Part shown: in pieces, positions 22,791 through 31,178 of the stretch
How positions within the stretch are numbered: the stretch's first letter is position 1
Layout of the letters: the number at the start of each line of letters is the position of its first letter
Origin: Candidatus Peregrinibacteria bacterium
GTDB lineage: Bacteria; Patescibacteriota; Gracilibacteria; Peribacterales; Peribacteraceae
Reading direction: 5' to 3'
Assembly (NCBI GenBank): GCA_016196295.1
Contig: JACPYA010000022.1
Location: 1-33,864, forward strand
Length of the DNA: 33,864 nt
Made by a program: the position numbers and the translations under genes
The notes under the pieces: generated by a model
Told to the model about the DNA's origin: nothing
The model's input: the letters and a program-made list of their open reading frames with translations, nothing else
The model's database searches: none

Positions 22791-23552
22791 CTATCTACTT
22801 CTCTCAAAAAGCCATCTTGGGAAGTAGCCAAATAGCAAAATAAACAGAAAACCTGATCCAATTACAATGAATCCAAACTTTAATATGAATAGGGTGATTT
22901 CTATAATTTTATTCCAACCAAGGTTTAAATTTGATTTGTCTACAAAGAATAAAAAGAACACTAATAGACCAAATGGAATAACTAGCAAAGCAACTAGTGC
23001 GTCCCATACGTCAAAGATTCTTTGCATGAATGCTCTTCCGGTATAAACCAAATGTTGGTTCATTACTGCTCCGTTCTTGATCCTCGCTTCGCCCGAAATT
23101 AATGATGCGTCTTTAAGATTGTTTGTAATTACTTTTACACTAAAGGATTCTCCTTTGTTAATTAGAGGCACATTGATAGTAACATTCGATTCTCCTACCA
23201 AAATATCTATTTTCATATTAATTGGATCCTTCTCAATAATTTTTGAATCTAAAATTTTTGCAGTACCAAAACGAATTACAAGAGGCGACAAAAAATCCTC
23301 TTTTGAAATCGCTTTTGAGTTGTTCGAAATTGTGACTTCTGTGATATCCAATTTGTGAATTGGGCCTTTTCCCCAATGAACAGTCAGCATGTCTTTAACT
23401 TGCTTTTTTGATTCACTTTCGAGATCAATCAAATTTAGACTTACAGCATTTACGTTCAATCTCAATTTTTGACTTTGTCGCCAATAAATCCAGAACATCC
23501 CTAATATACTGAATAGTCCTACGACCCAACCCAAGACTGGATTAAAATCCAT
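22791..23552 (-). CDS. AT-rich membrane protein of unknown function
   Basis: Protein of 253 residues: one N-terminal helix (NPVLGWVVGLFSILGMFWIYW), a central beta-rich domain (strands DITEVTISNNSKAISKEDFLSPLVIRF and NMKIDILVGESNVTINVPLINKGESFSVKVI, like a soluble immunoglobulin-type or sensor fold), and two C-terminal helices. No family is recognised. The gene is far more AT-rich than its neighbours and splits the sugar genes, with its stop codon immediately after that of the dehydratase gene. This suggests horizontal acquisition. ATG 23552 was chosen because TAAAAT ends ten bases upstream; an in-frame GTG at 23612 is possible. Confidence 0.75.
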   Translation of the reverse strand: MDFNPVLGWVVGLFSILGMFWIYWRQSQKLRLNVNAVSLNLIDLESESKKQVKDMLTVHWGKGPIHKLDITEVTISNNSKAISKEDFLSPLVIRFGTAKILDSKIIEKDPINMKIDILVGESNVTINVPLINKGESFSVKVITNNLKDASLISGEARIKNGAVMNQHLVYTGRAFMQRIFDVWDALVALLVIPFGLLVFFLFFVDKSNLNLGWNKIIEITLFILKFGFIVIGSGFLFILLFGYFPRWLFERSR

Positions 23553-23647
23553 AATTGTATTGATTTTAGCATTGGGGGCAGATGTGTCTATTGCGTGTAC
23601 ACCGCTTTGCACTGAGAAAGGACGCTCGCTATCCTGAAATGCCTTCC

Positions 23648-24697
23648 ATGTCTCAGAAGACCATTCTCATCACGGGCGGCTGCGGCTTCATCGGTTCGCA
23701 GTGCGTGCGCCAGTTCTACCGCACGCATCCGGAATACGTCATCGTGAACTTGGATCTGCTGACGTATGCGGGGAACCTGGAAAATCTGAAGCTCGTGGAA
23801 GAGCAGGAAAGGGCGCTCCCCTCGGATCAGAAACGCTACATCTTCGTGAAGGGCAGCATCACCGACGAGGCACTGCTGCATACACTCTGCAAGCAGTACG
23901 ACTTTCGCATGATCATCAACTTCGCGGCGGAGACGCACGTCGATCGCAGCATCATCAGCATGAACGACTTCATCAGCACGAACATCGGCGGCGCGCGTTC
24001 GCTGATGGAGGCGGTCCGGGCGAATAAAGTCGATCGCTTCATCCACATTTCCACCGATGAGGTGTACGGATCGATCGCATACGGGACGGCATCGGAGCAA
24101 ACACCTCTCCATCCATCGAATCCATATTCATCGTCCAAGGCTGCGGCTGACTTGATCGTGCAATCATTCGTCACGACCCATAACGTCCCGGCCATCATCA
24201 TTCGCGGGTCCAACAACTACGGGACGTACCAGTATCCGGAGAAATTGATTCCTCTCGCGATCACGAACGTCATCGAGAAGCACAAAATTCCCGTGCATGG
24301 CGCGGGCGTGCATATCCGCAGCTGGCTGCATGTTGCGGACTTCTGCGATGCCATCGACCTCATCGCGCATCATGGCGCTGTCGGCAGTATCTACAATGTG
24401 TCTGCGGAGGAGCGGTCGAACATGTATGTGCTCCAACTTATCTGTGACAGCCTGGGCGTGAACCTGGAGGAGTACAAAGAACACGTGAGCGACAGACCCG
24501 GAGCCGACACCCGCTACGCGCCGGACTCCACGAAGCTCCGAGAAGAACTCGGATGGGTTCCGAAGAGGTCGCTCCAGAAGAATATGAAGGAGATCGTCGA
24601 TTGGTACATGAAAAACGAAGCGTGGTGGCGCGCCATCAAGACGAAGAAGGAATTCCAAGATCACTACCTGAAGCAGTCGAAAGGACAGTGGTATTAG
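23648..24697 (+). CDS. rfbB: dTDP-glucose 4,6-dehydratase
   Basis: Converts dTDP-glucose to dTDP-4-keto-6-deoxyglucose, the first committed step to dTDP-rhamnose and related deoxysugars. The 349-residue protein shows ITGGCGFIGSQCVRQF (NAD Rossmann), NFAAETHVDRSI, STDEVYGS with the catalytic T-D-E set, YSSSKAAADL (YxxxK), NNYGTYQYPEKLIPLAI and SWLHVADFCDAIDL. All are canonical for RmlB. A TTGCAC -35 and TATCCT -10 (17-base spacer, 23607-23635) put the transcript start close to 23642, favouring ATG 23648 over ATG 23639. rfbC follows after a 40-base gap that contains a G-rich tract. Confidence 0.95.
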   Translation: MSQKTILITGGCGFIGSQCVRQFYRTHPEYVIVNLDLLTYAGNLENLKLVEEQERALPSDQKRYIFVKGSITDEALLHTLCKQYDFRMIINFAAETHVDRSIISMNDFISTNIGGARSLMEAVRANKVDRFIHISTDEVYGSIAYGTASEQTPLHPSNPYSSSKAAADLIVQSFVTTHNVPAIIIRGSNNYGTYQYPEKLIPLAITNVIEKHKIPVHGAGVHIRSWLHVADFCDAIDLIAHHGAVGSIYNVSAEERSNMYVLQLICDSLGVNLEEYKEHVSDRPGADTRYAPDSTKLREELGWVPKRSLQKNMKEIVDWYMKNEAWWRAIKTKKEFQDHYLKQSKGQWY

Positions 24698-24717
24698 GGC
24701 TAGGGTTTGGGTTAGGG
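24697..24717 (+). repeat. Telomere-like G-rich tract (four GGG runs)
   Basis: Four GGG runs are separated by CTA, TTT and TTA, with a further GG at 24721. The first run shares its G with the TAG stop codon of rfbB. The composition and spacing match the tract at 14358-14384. Confidence 0.8.
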
Positions 24718-24737
24718 CTAGGATACGTTGGAATCTC

Positions 24738-25295
24738 ATGACAATTACAGAGTCTTCTCTTCCCGGCCTCTACATCTGCCAGCCGAAAGTGGTGGGAGAT
24801 GCGCGGGGATTTTTCCAGGAAGTCTTTCGCTTCGATGAGATGGAGAAGGCGGGGCTCGCACTTCCCACGTTTGTGCAGATGAACCACAGCCGATCTGCCG
24901 CCGGTGTCGTGCGTGGGCTCCATTTTCAATACGACAAGCCGCTGGGGAAACTCATCCGTGTTCCGCGCGGGAAGGCTCACATGGTGGCAGTCGATATCCG
25001 GAAAAAATCAAAGACCCTCGGAAAACACCTCATCATCGAAGTGAGCGAGGAAAACTGCACGGTCCTCTACGTGCCGCCGGGGTTCGCGACGGGGTTCTGC
25101 GTCAGCGAGGGAAGTGCGGATGTCGAGTACCTCTACACCGCGCTCTATAACCCTGTGGGGGAGAGCAATATCCTCTGGAACGATCCCGCGATCGGCATCC
25201 ACTGGCCGGTCGCAAACCCCACGCTCTCCGAGCGCGACAAGAAGGCCGGAACATTGGCAGACTGGCTTGCGCGACCGGAGGCGAATACCTTTTAA
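24738..25295 (+). CDS. rfbC: dTDP-4-dehydrorhamnose 3,5-epimerase
   Basis: Acts after RfbB, epimerising C3 and C5 of dTDP-4-keto-6-deoxyglucose to the L-rhamno configuration. The 185-residue cupin protein has DARGFFQEVFR, FVQMNHSRSAAGVVRGLHFQ (catalytic His region), KLIRVPRGKAHMVAVDIRK, YVPPGFATGFCV and YLYTALYNP with the conserved Tyr. The final enzyme RfbD and the nucleotidylyltransferase RfbA are not in the window. TAGGAT ends 13 bases upstream of the start. A strong terminator follows 23 bases after the stop. Confidence 0.95.
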   Translation: MTITESSLPGLYICQPKVVGDARGFFQEVFRFDEMEKAGLALPTFVQMNHSRSAAGVVRGLHFQYDKPLGKLIRVPRGKAHMVAVDIRKKSKTLGKHLIIEVSEENCTVLYVPPGFATGFCVSEGSADVEYLYTALYNPVGESNILWNDPAIGIHWPVANPTLSERDKKAGTLADWLARPEANTF

Positions 25296-25296
25296 T

Positions 25297-25344
25297 CGCG
25301 GGCAAGTATGCCCTTGAACGCGGGCAAGTATGCCCGCGCTTTTT
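25297..25344 (+). terminator. Intrinsic terminator after rfbC
   Basis: CGCGGGCA / loop AGTA / TGCCCGCG (25319-25338) forms a perfect 8-bp stem followed by CTTTTT. A partial copy CGCGGGCAAGTATGCCC (25297-25313) lies just before it, as a tandem duplication of the same palindrome. The core GGCAAGTATGCC resembles the hairpin at 6271-6286. Confidence 0.85.
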
Positions 25345-25380
25345 AGATGAGGTTTACTCGCGGCCTGCAGCACTATCTGC

Positions 25381-25386
25381 TTTAAT
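25381..25386 (+). promoter_or_regulatory. -10 box (TTTAAT) for the leaderless GT2 gene
   Basis: TTTAAT ends seven bases before ATG 25394. Because an intrinsic terminator sits just upstream, this gene probably needs its own promoter. Confidence 0.6.
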
Positions 25387-25393
25387 CCTTGCG

Positions 25394-26188
25394 ATGCTGA
25401 ATGGAAAGCACATCACTGCCGTCGTGCCCGCGTTTAATACCGAGCGCACCATCGAACGGACGCTCGCGGCGATCGATCGCACCGTGGTCGATCTGATCCT
25501 CGTCGTGAATGACGGCAGCCGAGACCGAACGGTGGAGATCGCAGAGCGCCTGGGCGCACGCGTCGTCACGCACGAGAAGAACAAAGGGTACGGAGCGGCG
25601 CAGAAGACGGGCTACGCGACGGCTCTTCAGGCGGGCGCGGACGTCGTCGTGATGGTGCACTCGGATTTTCAGTACGATCCCACATTGAACGCAACGGTCG
25701 TCGCCCCCATCGTCCGCGGAGAGGCAGATGCCTGCTTCGGCTCTCGCATGCATTCCAAGCGCTCGGCACTCCAGGGCGGGATGCCGCTCTGGCGATTCGT
25801 CGCGAATATTGCGCTCACCTTCATCGAGGACTGTGTGCTAAGGCTGCACCTGAGCGAGTATCACACCGGATACCGCGCCTACAGCCGTCGGACACTGGAA
25901 CGTATCCCCATGCACCTCAACTCCAATAACTACGTCTTCGACACGGAGATGATCGCGCAATTGCGGGCCGGCAATTGCCGCGTTGCCGAAGTGCCCATTC
26001 CCACGCGCTATCTGGAAGACTCCTGCTCACCGACCTTTCGCCAAAGCGTACGGTACGGCTTCAATACCCTGCACGTGCTCTGGAAGTACCTGATGCATCG
26101 CTTCCGTTTGCATCCATCTGCACAGTTTGAAGTAGGCAGCGGACCGGGATTGCAGGCTGTTCTCACGACGAAGACAGTGTCCTCCTAG
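25394..26188 (+). CDS. Family 2 glycosyltransferase (polyprenol-phosphate type)
   Basis: Protein of 264 residues with the GT-A fold of dolichol-phosphate-mannose-synthase-like enzymes: VVPAFNTERTIERTL, VVNDGSRDRT, NKGYGAAQKTGYATAL and the DXD-region VVMVHSDFQYDP. YHTGYRAYSRRTLERIP and NNYVFDTEMIAQL also fit this branch. It probably moves a sugar from a nucleotide to polyprenyl phosphate on the cytoplasmic side, making the donor used by GT-C enzymes such as the one at 19125-20390. No C-terminal membrane helices are present. The start at 25394 is supported by the TTTAAT box. It is the last gene of the glycan locus. Confidence 0.9.
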   Translation: MLNGKHITAVVPAFNTERTIERTLAAIDRTVVDLILVVNDGSRDRTVEIAERLGARVVTHEKNKGYGAAQKTGYATALQAGADVVVMVHSDFQYDPTLNATVVAPIVRGEADACFGSRMHSKRSALQGGMPLWRFVANIALTFIEDCVLRLHLSEYHTGYRAYSRRTLERIPMHLNSNNYVFDTEMIAQLRAGNCRVAEVPIPTRYLEDSCSPTFRQSVRYGFNTLHVLWKYLMHRFRLHPSAQFEVGSGPGLQAVLTTKTVSS

Positions 26189-26632
26189 TTAAGGATAGGC
26201 GGCCACAGTGCCACTCGCCTTGCTCGGGTACGTGGCTCGCCATAAACCAGCCGGCCCATATAATAGGAGCAACGAAGAAAAAATTCGTTGTTCTTCGACA
26301 TACTGCTGGCTTGGTTTATGGCGGAGAGGGAGAGTCCAGAACCGACCTATGCGGAAGTTTATGGGGCCCTTTCAAGGGGTCGAAACTGATGGGCTGAGGA
26401 GGGTGGGTCGGAGGCTAGTTCCGGGGAACTTCGGAAGGTTTTGAGGGATGGTGAATTGGACAGAATTGGACAGTACTTTGAGGGGGTAAACCGAACAACC
26501 CGAACAGTACTGGGAGGAGCCTGAATGGCACAAACGGAACACTACTTTGAGTGGGCTGAATGTTACAAATATTGCATGATCGTCCATGAATGGCTTGGTA
26601 TTGTTTTGGGACACCGCTACTATTTTCAACCA
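26189..26632. other. Gene-free 440-bp stretch with nested hairpin and TATAAT box
   Basis: No convincing protein frame is present on either strand. CTCGCCATAAACCAGCC (26236-26252) pairs with GGCTTGGTTTATGGCGGAG (26308-26326), with single-base bulges. Inside the loop are a perfect TATAAT (26259-26264) and two mutually exclusive small stems, AACGAA/TTCGTT (26271-26289) and CGAAGAA/TTCTTCG (26273-26297). Further downstream are tandem GAATTGGACA words (about 26451-26470) and a CAGTACT/AGTACTG pair (26471-26512). It could encode a small structured RNA, but no known RNA family was recognised. Confidence 0.5.
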
Positions 26633-27217
26633 ATGGAAATCCCAGCCCAGAAACAGCAACCAATCACCTACGTTTTCGTTGACGCGGCCAACATCATTTA
26701 TCGAGACAGCGAGCCCAATCCCTGGAAGATCGATCTGAAGATGCTCATCAAATATCTCAAGGAACGTTTTGGCGCGTCGAAGGTCCTCTATTTTGGAGGT
26801 CTCGACGATCGGAACAGAACGCAGATTCATATTTATAGAAAACTGGAAGAGTGGGGCTATGAATTGCACCTTAATCCCGTGAAGCGATTCGTGAACGAGC
26901 GAGGCGAGTGGTACCTGAAGGCGGATGTCGATGCGCGAATGGCTTTCAAGGCGATGCATTGTCAGGACGAATACGACCGAGCCGTCTTCATGACGGGAGA
27001 CGGTGACTTTTTCTGGCTTCTCGAACATCTTGTTCAAAAAAAAGCGAAGGTTTGGCTCCTCGCAAGCCCGAAAAAGACTGCCAAAGAACTCAAGAAGCTC
27101 TTCGGCGCGAATTTCGCAAATCTTGATAACCTCCGGTCTCTTCTGGAATACCGACAGATACTAAAAGAGACGGACTCTACGAACGACTCCGTCTCAGGTG
27201 TTACAAGACCAGTGTAG
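26633..27217 (+). CDS. NYN-domain (PIN-like) putative ribonuclease
   Basis: Protein of 194 residues of the LabA/DUF88 type. The N-terminal strand carries VFVDAANI, with an invariant Asp. It continues with KVLYFGGLD, KRFVNERGEWYLKADVDARMAFKAM (a K-x-DV-x2 catalytic segment), FMTGDGDFFWLLEHL and VWLLASPKKTAKELKKLFGANFANLDNL. These are the acidic residues of the metal-dependent NYN ribonuclease fold, whose targets are RNAs of diverse kinds. The start at 26633 is supported by TTGGTA (26596) and TACTAT (26618) with 16 bases between them; an upstream in-frame ATG at 26525 adds unlike residues. Its stop codon lies inside a 17-base word that recurs at 33803. Confidence 0.85.
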   Translation: MEIPAQKQQPITYVFVDAANIIYRDSEPNPWKIDLKMLIKYLKERFGASKVLYFGGLDDRNRTQIHIYRKLEEWGYELHLNPVKRFVNERGEWYLKADVDARMAFKAMHCQDEYDRAVFMTGDGDFFWLLEHLVQKKAKVWLLASPKKTAKELKKLFGANFANLDNLRSLLEYRQILKETDSTNDSVSGVTRPV

Positions 27218-27253
27218 CAGAAACACGGGGTACGTCAAAAGGAATTTCTGCTA
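27215..27253. repeat. Inverted repeat at the end of the NYN gene
   Basis: TAGCAGAAA (27215-27223, starting with the NYN stop codon) is complementary to TTTCTGCTA (27245-27253), with a 21-base loop. The right arm overlaps the TAAAAT box (27252-27257) of the next gene, so the hairpin could affect that promoter. Confidence 0.5.
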
Positions 27254-27267
27254 AAATCCGCTCCAGA

Positions 27268-27948
27268 ATGGATATTCACGATTCCATAGATCCGAAGGCC
27301 TTCTCTTCATTCGAGGAGTATCAAAACGCTCTGAAGCTCCACGATGAATTTGTAGAGCGAAGCGCAGCCGCAAGCGAGGTCATGCGATCGGCTGAAACCC
27401 CAGAGGAGGAGCGACGCGGCATGGAAGCGCTTGGATTTACATACCATGAGGATGCTTCATGCGGTCGAACATGGTGCGAGGAACGCAAGGAATGCCTGTG
27501 GTGCTCTGTGCTCTCGTGGCAGGAAGAATGCAACGACCACTTCTTTGCAGGACTGCTCGCCGATGCCGATCTTCTGATGCCTAAAGAAATACAGGGGCGG
27601 TGTCTCAGCGGGGAAGGATGTGAGGCGCTGCTTCCGTCATGGCATCAAGAAGGATCGAGTCAGCGCAAAGCAATTCTCTGGTTCCTGGATATGATGGATG
27701 CCCTGATCTTTGGATCATCACGCACTGTTCCTTTTGACGATTTTCACCTCCTCCACCCCGAAATGGATGAATGGGTGCGCGATGCATACTTCATGGCTCT
27801 GCATTATGGTCGCGGAAGACTTTGGCCTGATGCCAGGCTGGGCAAGCAACGCATCAAAAATGCACTCATGCATGCCGATCTGCCTGATCCGAAACGAGCA
27901 ACTGTGCTCATCGCTTCCTTTCGCACGCTCTGTGATTCCAATCACTGA
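27268..27948 (+). CDS. Cys-rich hypothetical protein
   Basis: I do not recognise this 226-residue protein. A charged helical N-terminus (SSFEEYQNALKLHDEFVERSAAASEVM) is followed by a Cys cluster (Cys65, 70, 76, 79 and 88, around CGRTWCEERKECLWC), which suggests a zinc site. The second half is helical (FLDMMDALIFGSSRTVPFDDFHLLHPEMDEWVRDAYFMALHYGRGRLW). The TAAAAT box (27252-27257) ends ten bases before the ATG. The SWIM gene starts 12 bases after its stop, so the two are probably co-transcribed and may act together. Confidence 0.65.
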   Translation: MDIHDSIDPKAFSSFEEYQNALKLHDEFVERSAAASEVMRSAETPEEERRGMEALGFTYHEDASCGRTWCEERKECLWCSVLSWQEECNDHFFAGLLADADLLMPKEIQGRCLSGEGCEALLPSWHQEGSSQRKAILWFLDMMDALIFGSSRTVPFDDFHLLHPEMDEWVRDAYFMALHYGRGRLWPDARLGKQRIKNALMHADLPDPKRATVLIASFRTLCDSNH

Positions 27949-27960
27949 TTGCACTTTTCT

Positions 27961-29754
27961 ATGGCAACACTTTCCTCTTTTGACCGGGAACTGAACGAGA
28001 CCATCGTGAAGCGCGGAAGGGATTATTTCCGCAAAGGATATGTGAAGGACCTAGAAGAAATTGAGGATGGCATTTGGCGAGCATTAGTGGAAGGATCGGA
28101 AGTCTATGACACAACCATAACGATTATCTCCGGTGGAATTAGCAAGCACCGCTGCAGTTGCCCTTATGATCTAGGGCAGTACTGCAAACATGAAGTCGCC
28201 GTTTTATACGCTATCCGTGAGCGAATCGGCGGTGATGCGGATGAAGAACACCGGCAGCCGATTGCAGGGAAACCTCCAAAAAAGCGCAGGACAGTTCGCG
28301 ATCAGATGGAAGAGGCAATCAGTACCCTCGGTGAACAGGAACTTCGGCATCTCGTTATCGAGCATGCAATTGAGGATCAGACATTGCGAAGGAAAGTCCT
28401 TCATGCCGCGCCTCAAAGTGACAATGTGCGACCTTCAGAGAAAAAAAAGGAATATATCGATATCGTACGAGCGTGCATGGAGGACAACAGTGATCGTCAT
28501 GGATTCATCGGTTGGCATGAGGCGGAAGCGGCAAGTGAAGCAGCCAATGAACTTTGCGCGACGGCTGAACAGTATCTTGATACCGGACATTACGCAGAAG
28601 CCCTTCCTATTGGCCAAGCATTATTGGAAGCTATCTATCCAGATCTCGGTTCCATGGACGACAGCGACGGGGAATTCGGGGGTTGCGTAGAGGAAGGATG
28701 GAATATATTGCGAACCGTCGCGGATAAATCGCCGCCAATGAGTGGTCTTGGTCAGCAGATTTTCGATTACTGTCTCAAGCAAGCGGGAAAGGAGGAGTAT
28801 CAAGGATGGTCTGCCGACGACGACTTTCTTGCGATTGCAGGGTCGCTCGCACACGACGAAACAAAAAAGAACCGTCTCTTTGAATGTATTGATCGCGTGC
28901 TGCTGAATTTCAAAATTTCAGGAGATGACAACGAGAATGCTGGCCGCACTTCCGATTGGTGGCGCGAAGGCCGAGCGGAAGCCGCGGCACGGATCAAGTT
29001 AGGCGTACTCCGTGCTCTCGGCAAGGATGAGGAGGCAGATGTTTTGATCGCATCCTCCCTGCACTATCCCGACATTCGCAAACTGCATCTCCAAGAGTTA
29101 TTTTCCCGAAAACAATTCGAGCAAGTGAAGGCCGTGGCGAAGGATGGTATTGCCATCGCAGAGAGGCAAGGACATCCAGGTACGGTGCACCAATTTGAGG
29201 AATGGCTCCTGAAGATTGCTGAAGCAGAAGGAGACTTGCAGACTCAGCGATTATTTCTACGAAAGTTCTTCCTCGATCATCGGCACGATTCATCTGACTA
29301 CAAAAGGCTGAAGAAGACCTATGCGGATGATACTGATGGATGGCGAGAGGAGTACACAAAGTTGGCAGCCGCACTCAAGAAGCAGTGTGCCATCCAGTCC
29401 CTCCTGCAGATCTACAGCACTGAGGAACAATGGGATAATTTTCTCGCATGCATTCGGGATGAGTGCCGCAAAGAACGCGATTGGCCCAATCACGGCAACA
29501 TCGGCTTTCTGGAGAATTACGAGAAGGTTTTGCGGGAGCGCTTTCCAGACGAGCTCATCGCTCTGTATGCGAATGCCATTCCTGCGGAACTCACTGGAGA
29601 CGCCACCGGGCGTGGGCATTATCAGGAAATTTGCCGCGCACTTCGGCGTCTACGGAAGTGGGGTGCGGAAGAGATCGTCGAGAAGATCAAAATGGACCTT
29701 TGTAAGAAGTATAGCAACCGAAGAGCGCTCTTGGACGAGTTGAGCAAGGTGTAG
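27961..29754 (+). CDS. SWIM zinc-finger protein with helical repeats
   Basis: Protein of 597 residues. The SWIM zinc motif C-x-C-x7-C-x-H is intact (Cys65, Cys67, Cys75, His77 in HRCSCPYDLGQYCKHEVAVLYAI). A long helical repeat region follows, with TPR-like stretches (for example QYLDTGHYAEALPIGQALLEAIYPD and LFSRKQFEQVKAVAKDGIAIAERQG). SWIM proteins bind nucleic acids or proteins, and many sit next to SNF2 helicases; none is present here. The function is unknown. ATG 27961 is chosen over an in-frame TTG at 27949; a weak TGCACT box ends five bases upstream. The gene lies upstream of the serine recombinase. Confidence 0.8.
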   Translation: MATLSSFDRELNETIVKRGRDYFRKGYVKDLEEIEDGIWRALVEGSEVYDTTITIISGGISKHRCSCPYDLGQYCKHEVAVLYAIRERIGGDADEEHRQPIAGKPPKKRRTVRDQMEEAISTLGEQELRHLVIEHAIEDQTLRRKVLHAAPQSDNVRPSEKKKEYIDIVRACMEDNSDRHGFIGWHEAEAASEAANELCATAEQYLDTGHYAEALPIGQALLEAIYPDLGSMDDSDGEFGGCVEEGWNILRTVADKSPPMSGLGQQIFDYCLKQAGKEEYQGWSADDDFLAIAGSLAHDETKKNRLFECIDRVLLNFKISGDDNENAGRTSDWWREGRAEAAARIKLGVLRALGKDEEADVLIASSLHYPDIRKLHLQELFSRKQFEQVKAVAKDGIAIAERQGHPGTVHQFEEWLLKIAEAEGDLQTQRLFLRKFFLDHRHDSSDYKRLKKTYADDTDGWREEYTKLAAALKKQCAIQSLLQIYSTEEQWDNFLACIRDECRKERDWPNHGNIGFLENYEKVLRERFPDELIALYANAIPAELTGDATGRGHYQEICRALRRLRKWGAEEIVEKIKMDLCKKYSNRRALLDELSKV

Positions 29755-29843
29755 CAGGAGATCCGACTGTGGCATGGATTTCCCTGGCCTTCTTGAGCGT
29801 GTAGCGGCATTGCTTGATGTGTCTATTCTTACCCCCTTTCCCT

Positions 29844-31163
29844 ATGAACCCTTCGGCAATATTGGAAGAGTGAGCGCAGAAAATAGGCGTCGAGACCGAA
29901 CAAATCCGCTACTGCCTCTACGCCCGAAAATCTTCCGAAGATGACGAGCGGCAGGCACTCAGTATCGACTCCCAAATCAAGGAGATGCTGGTGGTCGCAA
30001 AGCGCGACGGACTGGAAATCGTGGAGATCCGGCGCGAGAGTCACTCGGCAAAGGATTCCGGCCAGCGTCCTGTCTTCAGCCAGCTTATCACAGACATCAG
30101 GAGTGGTATGTTCACAGGGATCGTGACATGGGCACCGGATCGGTTGAGTCGAAACGCTGGTGATCTTGGTTCTCTCGTAGATCTCATGGACCAAGGAGTT
30201 TTGGAGGAAATCCGAACAACAGGACAGAAATTCACAAACTCCCCGAACGAGAAATTTCTTCTCATGATCCTCTGTTCACAGGCAAAGCTGGAGAACGACA
30301 ATCGGGGAATCAACGTGAAACGAGGCCTAAAGAACAAGTGTGAACTTGGAGTCCGTCCAGGCGTCGCTCCGCTCGGTTACTTGAACGAGCGGAGCTTGGA
30401 TCGCAACAAAGGCAGAATCATCATCGACCCCATCCGCGCCCCGACGATCAAGCAGCTCTTCCGCTTCGTTGCAGAGCGAGGTGTCAGCGGCAGGACGCTC
30501 CTGAAATGGCTGAATACAGAAGCGAACTTCAAGACAAGAGGCAACAAGAGAATCACGCTTTCGGGTGTGTACCGGATTCTCGGGAACCCCTTCTACTATG
30601 GTATGTTCGAGTATCCGAAAGGCGGCGACAATTGGTACAAAGGCACCCATGAGCCGATCATCACGAAGGAACTCTTCGAGGAGGTACGGGCGATGCTCGC
30701 TGTTGCCCCTCGGTCACGGTACGGATCAAAGGAATTCGCCTTCACGAAGATGCTTCGCTGCGGCAATTGCGGAAATGGCATTTCCGCTGAAGAGAAATTC
30801 AAACAGTTGCGTGATGGGGCAGTGCGGAAGTATGTTTATTACCATTGCTCGCGGTTTGATCAGACGTGCAAACAACCGTATGTTCGCGAGGATGAATTGC
30901 TGGTACAGTTTCTTGACATCATCGATAAGGTCGATCTCGATAAGACAGGCATGCGGAAAAAATTGGAAACGGAGGTTGAACGGATGAACAAATTCACAGC
31001 AGATGTGCTTGGCATCCAAAATGAGGTCAAGATTCCTAAAATGGATGTGCGGGGATATGCAAAGTACGTCCTGAAGAACGGGAAGCCCGAGGAGAAGAGG
31101 GAAATCCTTGGATGTCTGAAAAGTATGCTCAAGCTGGCGGATGGAAAAATCAGTCTCGACTAA
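29844..31163 (+). CDS. Large serine recombinase with disrupted 5' end
   Basis: Site-specific recombinase of the resolvase/invertase superfamily (about 430 residues). The catalytic domain carries YCLYARKSSEDDERQ (nucleophile Ser in YARKS) and WAPDRLSRNAGD. Then come a recombinase domain (GVAPLGYLNERS, KQLFRFVAERGVSGRTLLKWL, GVYRILGNPFYYG) and a zinc ribbon (LRCGNCGNG ... HCSRFDQTC). However, no intact start reaches the catalytic Ser. ATG 29844 meets an in-frame TGA at 29871-29873. A GTG at 29870, with AATATT six bases upstream, is off by one base and would need one A fewer in the AAAA run near 29879-29882. The first intact ATG (29985) lies past the catalytic Ser. It may be a pseudogene, a frameshift gene or a sequencing error. 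Confidence 0.8.
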
Positions 31164-31178
31164 ATCCCCACCTGAAAC

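Noticed and set aside
26320-26345. GGCGGAGAGGGAGAGTCC resembles the GGAGGAAAGTCC region of RNase P RNA and, in reverse, the T-arm end of a tRNA
   Set aside because: The other conserved RNase P segments and a cloverleaf with GTTCRA are missing on both strands.
26208-26444. 78-codon plus-strand frame in the gene-free stretch
   Set aside because: Its translation is Arg/Gly/Pro-rich without protein-like pattern, and it runs across the hairpin arms.
26372-27037. Minus-strand frame opposite the NYN gene
   Set aside because: It overlaps the supported NYN domain gene and shows no recognisable domain.
29844-31163. UGA recoded as glycine, as in Gracilibacteria/SR1, to explain the TGA in the recombinase
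   Set aside because: TGA ends many other genes in the window at sensible places (for example 14694-14696, 21374-21376, 22788-22790).
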